Assembly (NCBI GenBank): GCA_964564475.1 | Contig: CAZMBM010000074.1 | Span: forward strand, 1 to 10,577 | From: CG1-02-35-72 sp964564475 | Lineage (GTDB): Bacteria > Bacteroidota > Bacteroidia > Flavobacteriales > Flavobacteriaceae | Direction: 5' to 3' | DNA: 10,577 bases | Shown here: positions 1-7,611 of the stretch, in pieces | Position numbering within the stretch: the first letter of the stretch is position 1 | How the letters are laid out: each line of letters begins with the position of its first letter | Program-made: the position numbers and the translations under genes | The notes under the pieces: model-generated | The model's input: the letters and a program-made list of their open reading frames with translations, nothing else | Database searches by the model: none | What the model was told of the DNA's origin: nothing

Positions 1-381
1 CAAAAATCAAATAAATTTAAATTTAATTTGGCTCCGGCCACTTCAAAACTAACAATAGTTGCAGACGATATTTTAGCAGACCAAGGGGCGTACGGTGTGG
101 CAAACGGTAAACATATTGCCCAAGAATTAGGTTTTTTCGCTTCGGCCTACCACAAGATTACGGTATTCGAAAATGTTGATATGATTAACATCATCAATTT
201 TTATTCTAACTATTTAAAGAATATCAAAAATGTAGATTTTGATTACCAATTAAACTTTGTTATGAAAGTTAACAAATACATGAGTACAAATCTTAATTTT
301 CAGGCTATTTATAATGATGATGCTGTTAGGCGCTTACAATTTAAAGAAGTTTTTGGAATAGGGGTTAACTATGCTTTATAA
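1..381 (+). CDS. DUF3078-like outer-membrane protein, C-terminal part (5' end outside window)
   Basis: The reading frame is open from the first base, so this is the 3' end of a longer gene; an internal TTG at position 28 is unlikely to be the real start. The visible 126 residues look like the end of an outer-membrane beta-barrel: alternating strand-like segments (QLNFVMKVNKY, TNLNFQAIYND) and a final segment FKEVFGIGVNYAL. I recognise this ending from memory of flavobacterial DUF3078 proteins, which are uncharacterised predicted envelope proteins. No function can be assigned. It converges on hflX with only 2 bp between the two stop codons, leaving no room for a separate terminator. The identification as an envelope barrel is fairly sure; the DUF3078 label is moderate because the N-terminal part, including any signal peptide, is missing. 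Confidence 0.65.
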   Translation, partial: QKSNKFKFNLAPATSKLTIVADDILADQGAYGVANGKHIAQELGFFASAYHKITVFENVDMINIINFYSNYLKNIKNVDFDYQLNFVMKVNKYMSTNLNFQAIYNDDAVRRLQFKEVFGIGVNYAL

Positions 382-383
382 GT

Positions 384-1586
384 TTATTCGTAATCGTTGT
401 AAAGAAAATCGTTATAGGGAAAACGCGTAATATGAATCTCTTTTACAGCCTTAAAAATAACCTCTTTAAAAGTTTCAAAATTTTCTTTTTCTAAGGCCGA
501 AATAAATAAACACCGCCCATTTAGTTTAGACATCCATGTTTTTTCCCACTCTTGTAGTGTAAAGTGTGCTTTTGTTTTTTTTGTGACCAAATCGTCATCA
601 TCAATAGTTTGACGGGTATAGGCGTCAATTTTATTAAAGACTAAAATTGTGGGTTTGTCGGCGCTGTTGATATCAGCCAAAATCTGGTTAACAGAATCGA
701 TATGATCTTCAAAAGTAGGATGAGAAATATCGACAACATGTAACAACAAATCGGCTTCACGTACCTCATCTAAAGTTGATTTAAACGATTCTACCAATTG
801 GGTGGGTAATTTTCGTATAAAACCAACAGTATCGGTTACTAAAAAAGGAATATTTTTAATGACTACTTTTCTTACAGTAGTATCGAGAGTAGCAAACAAT
901 TTATTTTCGGCAAATACATCACTTTTACTCAAAGCATTCATCAAGGTAGATTTGCCCACATTAGTATAGCCAACTAGTGCTATGCGAACCATTTTTCCGC
1001 GATTTTTGCGCTGTACAGCCATTTGCTTGTCAATGCCGGTTAATTTCTTCTTTAACAGCGTAATCTTATCACGGATGATGCGTCTGTCGGTCTCGATTTC
1101 TGTTTCACCCGGGCCGCGCATTCCCAACCCTCCTTTTTGTTTTTGAAGATGTGTCCACAATCGGGTTAAGCGAGGTAACATATATTCATATTGTGCCATT
1201 TCTACTTGAGTTCTGGCATAGGACGTTTGGGCACGCTGGGCAAAAATATCGAGAATTAAATTCGTACGGTCTAATATTTTACACTCCAGTACGCGTTCTA
1301 TGTTTCTTGTTTGAGCAGGACTTAATTCGTCATCAAATATGACCGTTTCAATAGCATTTTCTTCAACAAAACGGTTTATTTCATCTAATTTTCCGGAGCC
1401 AATATATGTTTTAGGATGTGGTTGCTCTAGTTTTTGCGTAAACTGTTTAACCGATTCGCCTCCGGCAGTAAGGGTTAAAAAAGCAAGCTCCTTTAAAAAA
1501 TCTTTAACCTGCTCTTCATTTTGATACTTACTTATAACACCTACCAAAACAACGCGCTCTAAAGCTTTTTTACTTTTATCAATCAT
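384..1586 (-). CDS. hflX: GTPase HflX
   Basis: HflX is a GTPase that binds the 50S ribosomal subunit and splits or rescues stalled ribosomes, as known for the family. The 400 residues show the family order: an N-terminal HflX domain (about 10-120) with PHPKTYIGSGK near 56-66; a helical linker carrying GGLGMRGPGE (152-161) and DRR (167-169); and a G domain. Its motifs are G1 GYTNVGKST (206-214), G2 ATLDTT (232-237), G3 DTVGF (252-256), G4 NKID (318-321) and G5 SAL (363-365). The C-terminal RFPYNDFLY is typical of Bacteroidota HflX as I recall it. The start is well supported: the next Met is residue 130, and a good -7 promoter box lies just 5 bp upstream, suggesting a leaderless or nearly leaderless mRNA. 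All GTPase motifs are intact. The gene is transcribed alone from its own promoter. Confidence 0.97.
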   Translation of the reverse strand: MIDKSKKALERVVLVGVISKYQNEEQVKDFLKELAFLTLTAGGESVKQFTQKLEQPHPKTYIGSGKLDEINRFVEENAIETVIFDDELSPAQTRNIERVLECKILDRTNLILDIFAQRAQTSYARTQVEMAQYEYMLPRLTRLWTHLQKQKGGLGMRGPGETEIETDRRIIRDKITLLKKKLTGIDKQMAVQRKNRGKMVRIALVGYTNVGKSTLMNALSKSDVFAENKLFATLDTTVRKVVIKNIPFLVTDTVGFIRKLPTQLVESFKSTLDEVREADLLLHVVDISHPTFEDHIDSVNQILADINSADKPTILVFNKIDAYTRQTIDDDDLVTKKTKAHFTLQEWEKTWMSKLNGRCLFISALEKENFETFKEVIFKAVKEIHITRFPYNDFLYNDYE

Positions 1587-1588
1587 AG

Positions 1589-1610
1589 CTGCAAAGATAC
1601 TCTTTTGCAG
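1589..1610. repeat. inverted repeat over the hflX -7 box
   Basis: CTGCAAA (1589-1595) and TTTGCAG (1604-1610) form a perfect 7-bp inverted repeat with an 8-bp centre. It spans the hflX -7 box. Because transcription should start downstream of it, it would act as DNA (an operator-like site), not as an RNA hairpin. A further copy of TTTTGCAG lies at 1642-1649. It may be coincidental, since the -7 consensus itself contains TTTG. Confidence 0.35.
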
Positions 1611-1620
1611 GTTTTATCAA
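1592..1620 (-). promoter_or_regulatory. hflX promoter, Bacteroidota type
   Basis: On the minus strand, TATCTTTG (1592-1599) is an exact match to the Bacteroidota -7 consensus TAnnTTTG. A TTG at 1618-1620 sits 18 bp further upstream, as expected for the -33 element. The last G of the -7 box is only 5 bp from the hflX ATG, so transcription should begin at or within a base or two of the start codon. Confidence 0.75.
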
Positions 1621-1638
1621 TATTTTAAAAAAGGATCT

Positions 1639-1646
1639 TATTTTTG
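1639..1646 (+). promoter_or_regulatory. possible plus-strand -7 box antisense to the lipoprotein gene
   Basis: TATTTTTG matches TAnnTTTG exactly and is followed by CAG, a common context for such promoters. No TTTG is present at the expected -33 position. No plus-strand gene follows, so any transcript would run antisense into the 3' end of the DUF5689-type gene. It may be a chance match in AT-rich DNA. Confidence 0.2.
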
Positions 1647-1674
1647 CAGAAGTTTATATATTTATAATATATTT

Positions 1675-3651
1675 TCACTTACCAAAAACTTTAATATTAT
1701 CTACAAAAAACCCCCCATCAGATTTAGTACTGCCCGATCCGGTATATTTGAAAGCTATATATATTTCTCCGGAATAAGATGAAATATCAATTTTTCCGGA
1801 AGAAATGAATTTGTATGGCGGATCGGTTTTTGAAGCCAAAACAGCATTTACTTTAATCCAATTAGCTTTTAAAAAGTCAGCTTCATTCCCATCAAAATCG
1901 TTTGAAATAAAGACTTCTAATGTGGCATTGTCAAAATGATGTTGGGCCGTTTCAAAAATCATATATTCATTTGAATAAATATCCATATCTATAGGTGGCG
2001 TAATGAGCCAACCAATATTACTTTGTTCTTTTGAATGATAAGGGGAGAATTCGGCGTAAGTGTTGCCTTTATAGCGTTCACTGTGCCATAATACACTGCC
2101 GGCTTCTGCCATATTTAGCCATCCTGTTAGATAGATATTAGGGCCATTGGGCAATGTTTCAAAATTTTCGCTAAAGAAAGCCTCGGGTTGCGCACAACGA
2201 TTGCCGTTTAGATTGGCAGCGTCATCAGGACTTCTAAGAAGTATTTGTGGGCCGTTATAATTAGATACAATTCCGATTATGGTGCCATTACCCGAGGGGA
2301 CGATGTCGTTAGAGAAAGTAGCCAAACTATTAGTAAAGACCGAAATACTTTCAGAGCAATCGGTGATAAATTTATCACCACTAAAAGTAACAAGACTTTG
2401 TTCAAATTGTACATTTTCTATCCTAACATATTCTGATTGATGGGCACCATTTAATAAACTTTCAATACTTAGAGTCTTTGGTGTAGGCATAGGAGCGTTT
2501 ATTTCCAAAACCTGAACATCTTGCCCTTGATTAATGTTGACTAACTGAACCAACCCGGCATAATTATCAAACTTTAGTCCTTTTACCTTGATGCGAACCT
2601 TATAGCCTTTAAAAAGTTGGTGTACTTTATCGAACCTAAGTGCCAAAGCCCCACTACTATCTTGAATGAAGGCATTTTTATTTGGGATATTACCTTGTTG
2701 AGAAGACATGGTAATAACCCCCTCTATATAGTCGTTTTCTGTGATGACGGAATAGTTATTTTTATAAGCTTTAATAAGATCTGAAATGTTAATAAGATTT
2801 CCTTTTACGTCAGGAGCAAAGCCCCAAAGTTTCCTTTTATTGACAAATTGCACATCATTTGTTGTTCTTATGAATAATTGGTATTGTCCGTTAAATTTTG
2901 ACAGAACACCCATGATTTTCCCGTTACCGCTAGGTAAAACGTTATTGGCAAAAGTTGAGTATTCGCTATTTCTTACAATAAGCTCATGACCGTATTTGTC
3001 TATAATATGACGGTTTGTAGCCGCGCCGATACTGTTACCGGCATCAAAATACTTACCACCAATTTCATCGGCCCTAAATTGAACGTCATCAATTTCTATT
3101 AAGGTGTTTAACTGGTTATCTGACAGGTTGTTTAATGAGACTCGGTGAACCAACCCCCATTCTGAAATAACATCACAAGAAGGTTTTAAAAAACGGTCTA
3201 ATACGGTTTCAGGTAAACGGCCTATATAATCATTATTTCGCGTTCCTAAAGTGACATCTGATTTGCCGTTATCATTACTTATAAATAAATTTTGAGCCTT
3301 TAAATACACTTTTTGACCCACTTTTAATCGGGTATAGATATTGCGCTGATCTAGAGATAATTTGACACCGGCAGTCCCTTCGGGATTTTGAATGGAAATA
3401 GACGCATAAAAGTTACCCTGTTCGTCGCTTGAAATAACATAACCCGCTACCACCATACTGTCTTTTACTTGATGAATATTACCCACCGCCTGAGCCTTTA
3501 AGTCTGCTAAGGTATTGGTGACTTTTATTTGAGGTTCTACACAGCTAACTTGTGGTGTTGCAAAGTCTGAATTATCATCAACACAGGAGAATAAAAGAAT
3601 TGTAATAACGAAAAAAAATATAAAATTTTTGGAAAAGGAATGCGTTTTCAT
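1675..3651 (-). CDS. surface lipoprotein with two DUF5689-like modules and a choice-of-anchor-J-like C-terminus
   Basis: This 658-residue protein begins with a lipoprotein signal peptide: basic n-region, hydrophobic stretch about 9-21 and lipobox LFSC with Cys23. Acidic residues follow at once (CVDDNSD), resembling the export signals that send Bacteroidota lipoproteins to the cell surface. Two tandem modules follow. The first (about 45-270) contains the DUF5689-like VVAGYVISSDEQGNFY and LSLDQRNIYTRLKVG; the second is about 288-480. Each has two beta-rich halves, and the second halves are clearly related: VLPSGNGKIMGVLSKFNG (239-255) matches VPSGNGTIIGIVSNYNG (451-467). I infer OB-like folds. 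The C-terminal 490-658 (FFSENFE, GWLITPPID, GGFFVDNIKVFG) resembles choice-of-anchor-J/MAM-like beta-sandwich domains that bind ligands. It starts 15 bp after the TonB receptor gene, so the two are almost surely co-transcribed and may act together. The ligand is unknown; nucleic acid is a hypothesis based on the adjacent EEP gene. Confidence 0.85.
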   Translation of the reverse strand: MKTHSFSKNFIFFFVITILLFSCVDDNSDFATPQVSCVEPQIKVTNTLADLKAQAVGNIHQVKDSMVVAGYVISSDEQGNFYASISIQNPEGTAGVKLSLDQRNIYTRLKVGQKVYLKAQNLFISNDNGKSDVTLGTRNNDYIGRLPETVLDRFLKPSCDVISEWGLVHRVSLNNLSDNQLNTLIEIDDVQFRADEIGGKYFDAGNSIGAATNRHIIDKYGHELIVRNSEYSTFANNVLPSGNGKIMGVLSKFNGQYQLFIRTTNDVQFVNKRKLWGFAPDVKGNLINISDLIKAYKNNYSVITENDYIEGVITMSSQQGNIPNKNAFIQDSSGALALRFDKVHQLFKGYKVRIKVKGLKFDNYAGLVQLVNINQGQDVQVLEINAPMPTPKTLSIESLLNGAHQSEYVRIENVQFEQSLVTFSGDKFITDCSESISVFTNSLATFSNDIVPSGNGTIIGIVSNYNGPQILLRSPDDAANLNGNRCAQPEAFFSENFETLPNGPNIYLTGWLNMAEAGSVLWHSERYKGNTYAEFSPYHSKEQSNIGWLITPPIDMDIYSNEYMIFETAQHHFDNATLEVFISNDFDGNEADFLKANWIKVNAVLASKTDPPYKFISSGKIDISSYSGEIYIAFKYTGSGSTKSDGGFFVDNIKVFGK

Positions 3652-3666
3652 GAGTTTATTTTTAAG

Positions 3667-6426
3667 TTAAAATCTGTAATAAAAATTTAGATAAAAAGTC
3701 GCCCCATAGCCATACCAATAGCGTGGACCAAACAAAGGTTTAGATCTGTCTAAATCCTTTTTAAGACGTTTAAAATTAGCATTTCGCGATTGTTCAAATC
3801 CACCCGATTTATAAAGGGTGTTGGTTATATTGTTAAGACTGGCAAAAAAACCTACAGTTTTTTGATAGGCAATACGCCACGACTTGCCGCCAATAGCATT
3901 TAATAAATAAAATGGATGGAATACCTCTTGTCTTAATAAATTATCTACGACCTCTTGAGTGGCTCCCTGAAAAGGTTGATTGGTTAAGGGGTTTATAAGA
4001 AAATTTTCGGTTCGTGTAATAGCTGAAATACTCAAATAGCTATTGCTCAAATAATTTCCCGTTAGTCCTATAAACCAAAAATGAGGACTACGATACTCTA
4101 AACCTAAAGAATAAGCCTTTTGAGGGCCATTGGCTAGTTTGTAATTTTTCAAAAAAGCTATACCCAGATTGGTAATTCCAAATTCATCGGCAGAAAGGAA
4201 TAACCGGGGATTGTTTGTGTAAGTATATTGCCCGATTGCCGCTGCTGCAGTTAACTTGATATTAGAAGTTATCTGTGCTTCCAGTCCAAATTCACCACCA
4301 AAATTTTGACGGTCAGAACCTGTTAATATTTGGGATAAGAAAAAAGAATCGTTTGAAGCATCGGTTATGCCGGGAAGACTGACTCCTTGTGCAAAGAAAA
4401 ATCCTATTTCGGTAACATTTTTAAATTTCGTATAATAACCGGTTAAACGGGTCTTTAAATAGGGTGACCTGAAAATATAACCGGCATCAAAAGAGACGAT
4501 TTTCTCGTTAGACAGGTTAGGAACAATATCGTGATTGACGCGCACATTTGCAAAAGAATTTCTCAAATTAGGCGCGCGGGTACCGTAAAAGGCGTTTAGG
4601 GTTAATAAATGACGTCCCGTTATTTTATAAGTGATACCGCTTTTTACACTTTGCGGATAAAACATTTTTTCTATTCCTTTTCCAAAAGAATTACCGAGGT
4701 ATTTCCCATTTTCGTACTTTCCTGTGCGCCAAAAATTAACATACGACGATTTGGCGGCAAAATAAAAGTCAATTTTTTTGTAAGAAAACTGCAATTGGGC
4801 AAAAAAATCGTAAACACCTTGGTTTAAGTTGTAATTATACAGGAACCTGTCACCTGCCCGTATCACACGATTGGGATTATTTACGTCATTTTGAGCTTCA
4901 ATACCTGTAGAAAAATCATCCAAGTCGGTAAAACCGGTACCTCCCAATAAATCTTGCATAAGCCCGAAATTTTGTGAAACTAAATTTCTATAAGTGAAAG
5001 CCGCGTTTAGAGTTATGTTGTCATTGATGTTTTTTGTGAAAATAGAATTAAAAGTCCAAAGTCTGTCGTCGGTTCTGTCCTCATAAAGATAGTATAGAGA
5101 CGCCCCATGATTTTTATTTATAGCGTATAAATTAGGCCAATTAATTTGGCTGTAATTAGTATCGTTCAAAAAACGTTGTGTTGCCAAATCGGCTTGTTCT
5201 TGACCAAATCTGTCCAAAAAATAACTGGGTAAGTAACGATAATAATCAGGATTGGCATTAGGTGTATTATAATCACCCAAACGGCTGTTTCCTATTTTGC
5301 CAAATTGATACGAAATTGTGGTATTTAAATGGGTGTTTTCGTCTATTTTCCAGAAATCACTCAGTAAGAAAACAGGTTCTTCAATATTTTTTACACGCGA
5401 GTTCCTTTTTTTACCGTTTTGAAATCCCCAATAGGTATTGTAAGAGCGTCCTTTTAAGTCAAACAACTCTGCCGTATTGGGCGATGATTTTCCACGCCTG
5501 TTAGCGGCGTCAAAAGTTGTAAAATTCAGACTGTGATGGCTGTTTAAGGTTTTTTCAACAGCAATAAAAACAGAATTGGCGTCATAAAATGTTCCCTCAA
5601 AATAGCCTTCCTCAGCCCAGCGCCTTCCAACAGAGAGAACGTATGACCAACCTTTAGCATTTATCCCCGAAGCATAAGTGGCCATTAAACGGTTACTGTA
5701 ATTTGTGTTAGTGGCTGCTGAAGACAGGCTAATACCTTTTCTAAAAGACGAGGCACGTACATCAAAGTTTGTCGTACCCAAAAGACCGCCAAAAGTGTAT
5801 TGATTAGGAGACAGCCCTTCTTTAAAATCGCGATTGCGCATAACATCATTTAAGCCGCCCCAATTACTCCACTGTGGTCGTCCGTCATAAAATTTATTCA
5901 TTTCGATACCATTTATTAAAATGGTACCGTTGCCGGAATCGTACCCACGAACTCTAAAATGTGCTTGTCCGAATTGAAAAGCGGCAACATTTAAAAAAGC
6001 ATCTTTAGAAGCCTGTAAAATACCCGAAGTATTTTCTGAACCGCCGCTGTCACTTTCCGTTAAGTCGTTGTCGGTTAAAGAAATAAGCCCACTATCATCT
6101 TGAGAGGAAGTGTCAATGTATAATATGATACTTCCTAAATCAATTGTTTCGTCAGATTTTACTGTCACAGGTATTTGCTGTGTTTCAAATCCGTTAAGTT
6201 CAATTATCACAATTTGATTACCAACGGGTACTTGTGACAAATAAAAATTTCCCGATGTATCAGAAATTTTAGAAATCGTAGAATTTTTAATAAGAATACT
6301 TACACCTTTTAAGGGCGTTATACCATCGGCTTGTGAAATACTTCCTCTGATATTACCAAAATTTTGAGCAAAAACAGTGTAATTTATCCCTAAAAACAAC
6401 TTGAGAATAAGGTTGAAGTTTTTCAT
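3667..6426 (-). CDS. TonB-dependent outer-membrane receptor with carboxypeptidase-D-like N-terminal domain
   Basis: This 919-residue active transporter takes up a ligand across the outer membrane using TonB energy. A signal peptide (1-20, cut after VFA) is followed by a carboxypeptidase-D regulatory-like domain (about 24-104: IRGSISQADGITPLKGVSI, DTSGNFYLSQVPVG). Next come an acidic Ser/Asp-rich linker (105-135), possibly holding the TonB box, a plug domain (about 138-230; FRVRGYDSGNGTILINGIEM, GRPQWSNWGGLNDV, FGGLLGTTNF) and a barrel to the end. The terminal FYLNFYYRF ends in Phe, as expected for BAM-assembled barrels. It lacks an adjacent SusD gene; the partner lipoprotein is instead the DUF5689-type gene 15 bp downstream. 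The plug sequence looks like a distinct flavobacterial subfamily and not a glycan SusC. The divergent EEP gene suggests a nucleic-acid or phosphate-related substrate, which is inference; a siderophore or other ligand is not excluded. Confidence 0.9.
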   Translation of the reverse strand: MKNFNLILKLFLGINYTVFAQNFGNIRGSISQADGITPLKGVSILIKNSTISKISDTSGNFYLSQVPVGNQIVIIELNGFETQQIPVTVKSDETIDLGSIILYIDTSSQDDSGLISLTDNDLTESDSGGSENTSGILQASKDAFLNVAAFQFGQAHFRVRGYDSGNGTILINGIEMNKFYDGRPQWSNWGGLNDVMRNRDFKEGLSPNQYTFGGLLGTTNFDVRASSFRKGISLSSAATNTNYSNRLMATYASGINAKGWSYVLSVGRRWAEEGYFEGTFYDANSVFIAVEKTLNSHHSLNFTTFDAANRRGKSSPNTAELFDLKGRSYNTYWGFQNGKKRNSRVKNIEEPVFLLSDFWKIDENTHLNTTISYQFGKIGNSRLGDYNTPNANPDYYRYLPSYFLDRFGQEQADLATQRFLNDTNYSQINWPNLYAINKNHGASLYYLYEDRTDDRLWTFNSIFTKNINDNITLNAAFTYRNLVSQNFGLMQDLLGGTGFTDLDDFSTGIEAQNDVNNPNRVIRAGDRFLYNYNLNQGVYDFFAQLQFSYKKIDFYFAAKSSYVNFWRTGKYENGKYLGNSFGKGIEKMFYPQSVKSGITYKITGRHLLTLNAFYGTRAPNLRNSFANVRVNHDIVPNLSNEKIVSFDAGYIFRSPYLKTRLTGYYTKFKNVTEIGFFFAQGVSLPGITDASNDSFFLSQILTGSDRQNFGGEFGLEAQITSNIKLTAAAAIGQYTYTNNPRLFLSADEFGITNLGIAFLKNYKLANGPQKAYSLGLEYRSPHFWFIGLTGNYLSNSYLSISAITRTENFLINPLTNQPFQGATQEVVDNLLRQEVFHPFYLLNAIGGKSWRIAYQKTVGFFASLNNITNTLYKSGGFEQSRNANFKRLKKDLDRSKPLFGPRYWYGYGATFYLNFYYRF

Positions 6427-6465
6427 AAAAATGAGTTATAATTTTTATTTTAAAAAAAAGCGCCC

Positions 6466-6473
6466 CCAATTTA
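6466..6473 (-). promoter_or_regulatory. weak candidate -7 box for the receptor operon
   Basis: On the minus strand TAAATTGG matches TAnnTTTG at all but one position and lies about 40 bp upstream of the receptor start. No clear -33 TTTG is seen. It overlaps a tandem heptamer pair CAATTTA/CAATTTT (6467-6480) and a GC-rich GCGCCCCC tract (6461-6467) that stands out in this AT-rich spacer. A weak core promoter would fit a gene that needs an activator, but this is speculative. Confidence 0.25.
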
Positions 6474-6506
6474 CAATTTTAAGCGTGAATAAAATATGAT
6501 TTGTCA

Positions 6507-6535
6507 TTGTTTAATAGTTTTTAAATGTAAATTTG
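6507..6535 (+). promoter_or_regulatory. promoter of the exported EEP gene
   Basis: TAAATTTG (6528-6535) matches TAnnTTTG exactly. TTG at 6507-6509 lies 18 bp upstream, the same spacing as in the hflX promoter. The start codon is 26 bp after the box, giving a predicted leader of about 20 nt. The leader contains the AT-only inverted repeat ATTAAA-T-TTTAAT (6545-6557), and no Shine-Dalgarno site is seen. Confidence 0.7.
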
Positions 6536-6561
6536 TTAGGCTTTATTAAATTTTAATTAAA

Positions 6562-7611
6562 ATGACATTAAGGCGCGTTTTGACCTGTTGTTTTGTTGTG
6601 TGTTATTCGGTTATTTTGGCACAACAAAATGCGAGAAAATTCAGTATAAGGACGGTGGCTTTTTACAATGTAGAAAACCTTTTTGACACCGTAAACAATC
6701 CAAAAAAATTTGATGATGACTTTACTCCAACGGGAAAAAACCACTACACATCTACAATTTATTGGAATAAAATAAATCACATAGCGCGGGTTATTTCAGA
6801 AATTGGCAAATCAAAAACAGGTACCAGTCCCACATTAGTAGGTTTGGCAGAAATAGAAAACAGAGCGGTTATTCAAGATTTACTAAGCACAAAATATTTA
6901 AAAGATAACAACTACGGAATAATCCATTACAATTCGCCGGATGAACGCGGGATAGATGTAGCACTTATATATTTAAAACGCTATTTTAAACCTGTAAGTC
7001 AAACAACACATACACTTTATATCTATAAAAAAAACGGCAAACGTGATTATACGAGAGATCAACTACTTGTTTCTGGAATCTTAGACGGCGAACTTATCTA
7101 TGTCATTGTAAACCACTGGCCCTCCAGAAGTGGTGGGGAAACCAAAAGCCGTCCTTTTAGAGAAGCTGCCGCCGCTTTAAATGTAAAGCTGATAGACTCT
7201 TTGCAAAAAATAAACCCTAGGGCTAAAATTATAACGATGGGTGATTTAAATGACGCCCCCAAAAGCCCCAGTCTTAAAAAAGTATTAAAAACAGTTGGTG
7301 AAAAAAAGAAATTAAAATCTGCCGACCTTTTTAACCCTATGGAAAAACTTTTTAAAGAAGGAAACAGTAGCTTAATTTACCGCGATAATCTAAATCTTTT
7401 CGATCAAATAATTGTCAGCGCTCCTTTTGTTTCAAAAGATTATAGTTCTTATCGTTTTTATTCGGCCAATATTTACAACCCTTCATATATTATAACTAAA
7501 GAAGGCCGGTTTAAAGGCTATCCTTTTAGAAGCTATTCTTACGGCAAATACATAGGGGGCTATAGCGACCACTATCCGGTTTATATTTATTTGATAAAAC
7601 AACAAAAATAA
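6562..7611 (+). CDS. exported endonuclease/exonuclease/phosphatase (EEP) family enzyme
   Basis: EEP enzymes (DNase I fold) are metal-dependent phosphodiesterases acting on nucleic acids or other phosphoesters. The 349 residues begin with a signal peptide (h-region about 6-19, likely cut after VILA at 20); the Cys residues at 9, 10 and 14 lie too early to form a convincing lipobox, so it is probably periplasmic or released. The EEP domain fills the rest. By analogy to DNase I, visible active-site positions are Asn36 (FYNVENLFD), Glu97 (GLAEIEN), ERGIDVALIY (128-137), His185 (VNHWPSRSGG), Asp228 and Asn230 (MGDLND), and Asp336-His337 (YSDHYPV). All are present, so it should be active. There is no T9SS C-terminal domain. 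The gene diverges from the receptor/lipoprotein operon across 135 bp that carries its promoter, and its stop codon abuts that of radA. Nuclease is the likeliest activity; phosphatase or lipid phosphodiesterase cannot be excluded. Confidence 0.9.
   Translation: MTLRRVLTCCFVVCYSVILAQQNARKFSIRTVAFYNVENLFDTVNNPKKFDDDFTPTGKNHYTSTIYWNKINHIARVISEIGKSKTGTSPTLVGLAEIENRAVIQDLLSTKYLKDNNYGIIHYNSPDERGIDVALIYLKRYFKPVSQTTHTLYIYKKNGKRDYTRDQLLVSGILDGELIYVIVNHWPSRSGGETKSRPFREAAAALNVKLIDSLQKINPRAKIITMGDLNDAPKSPSLKKVLKTVGEKKKLKSADLFNPMEKLFKEGNSSLIYRDNLNLFDQIIVSAPFVSKDYSSYRFYSANIYNPSYIITKEGRFKGYPFRSYSYGKYIGGYSDHYPVYIYLIKQQK

Noticed and set aside
28..30. TTG as start codon of a small gene at the left edge
   Set aside because: The frame is open to base 1 and the product looks like the end of a larger outer-membrane protein, so the true start is outside the window.
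4609..5504. Plus-strand short open frames within the TonB receptor gene
   Set aside because: They are antisense to a well-supported receptor and encode low-complexity Phe/Tyr-rich peptides without motifs.
1675..6426. SusC/SusD polysaccharide utilisation locus
   Set aside because: The lipoprotein shows DUF5689-like beta modules and not a SusD-type helical protein, and no glycoside hydrolase or sugar sensor is nearby.
6568..6780. Minus-strand open frame over the 5' end of the EEP gene
   Set aside because: It overlaps the signal peptide and first catalytic motif of the EEP gene and has no features of its own.
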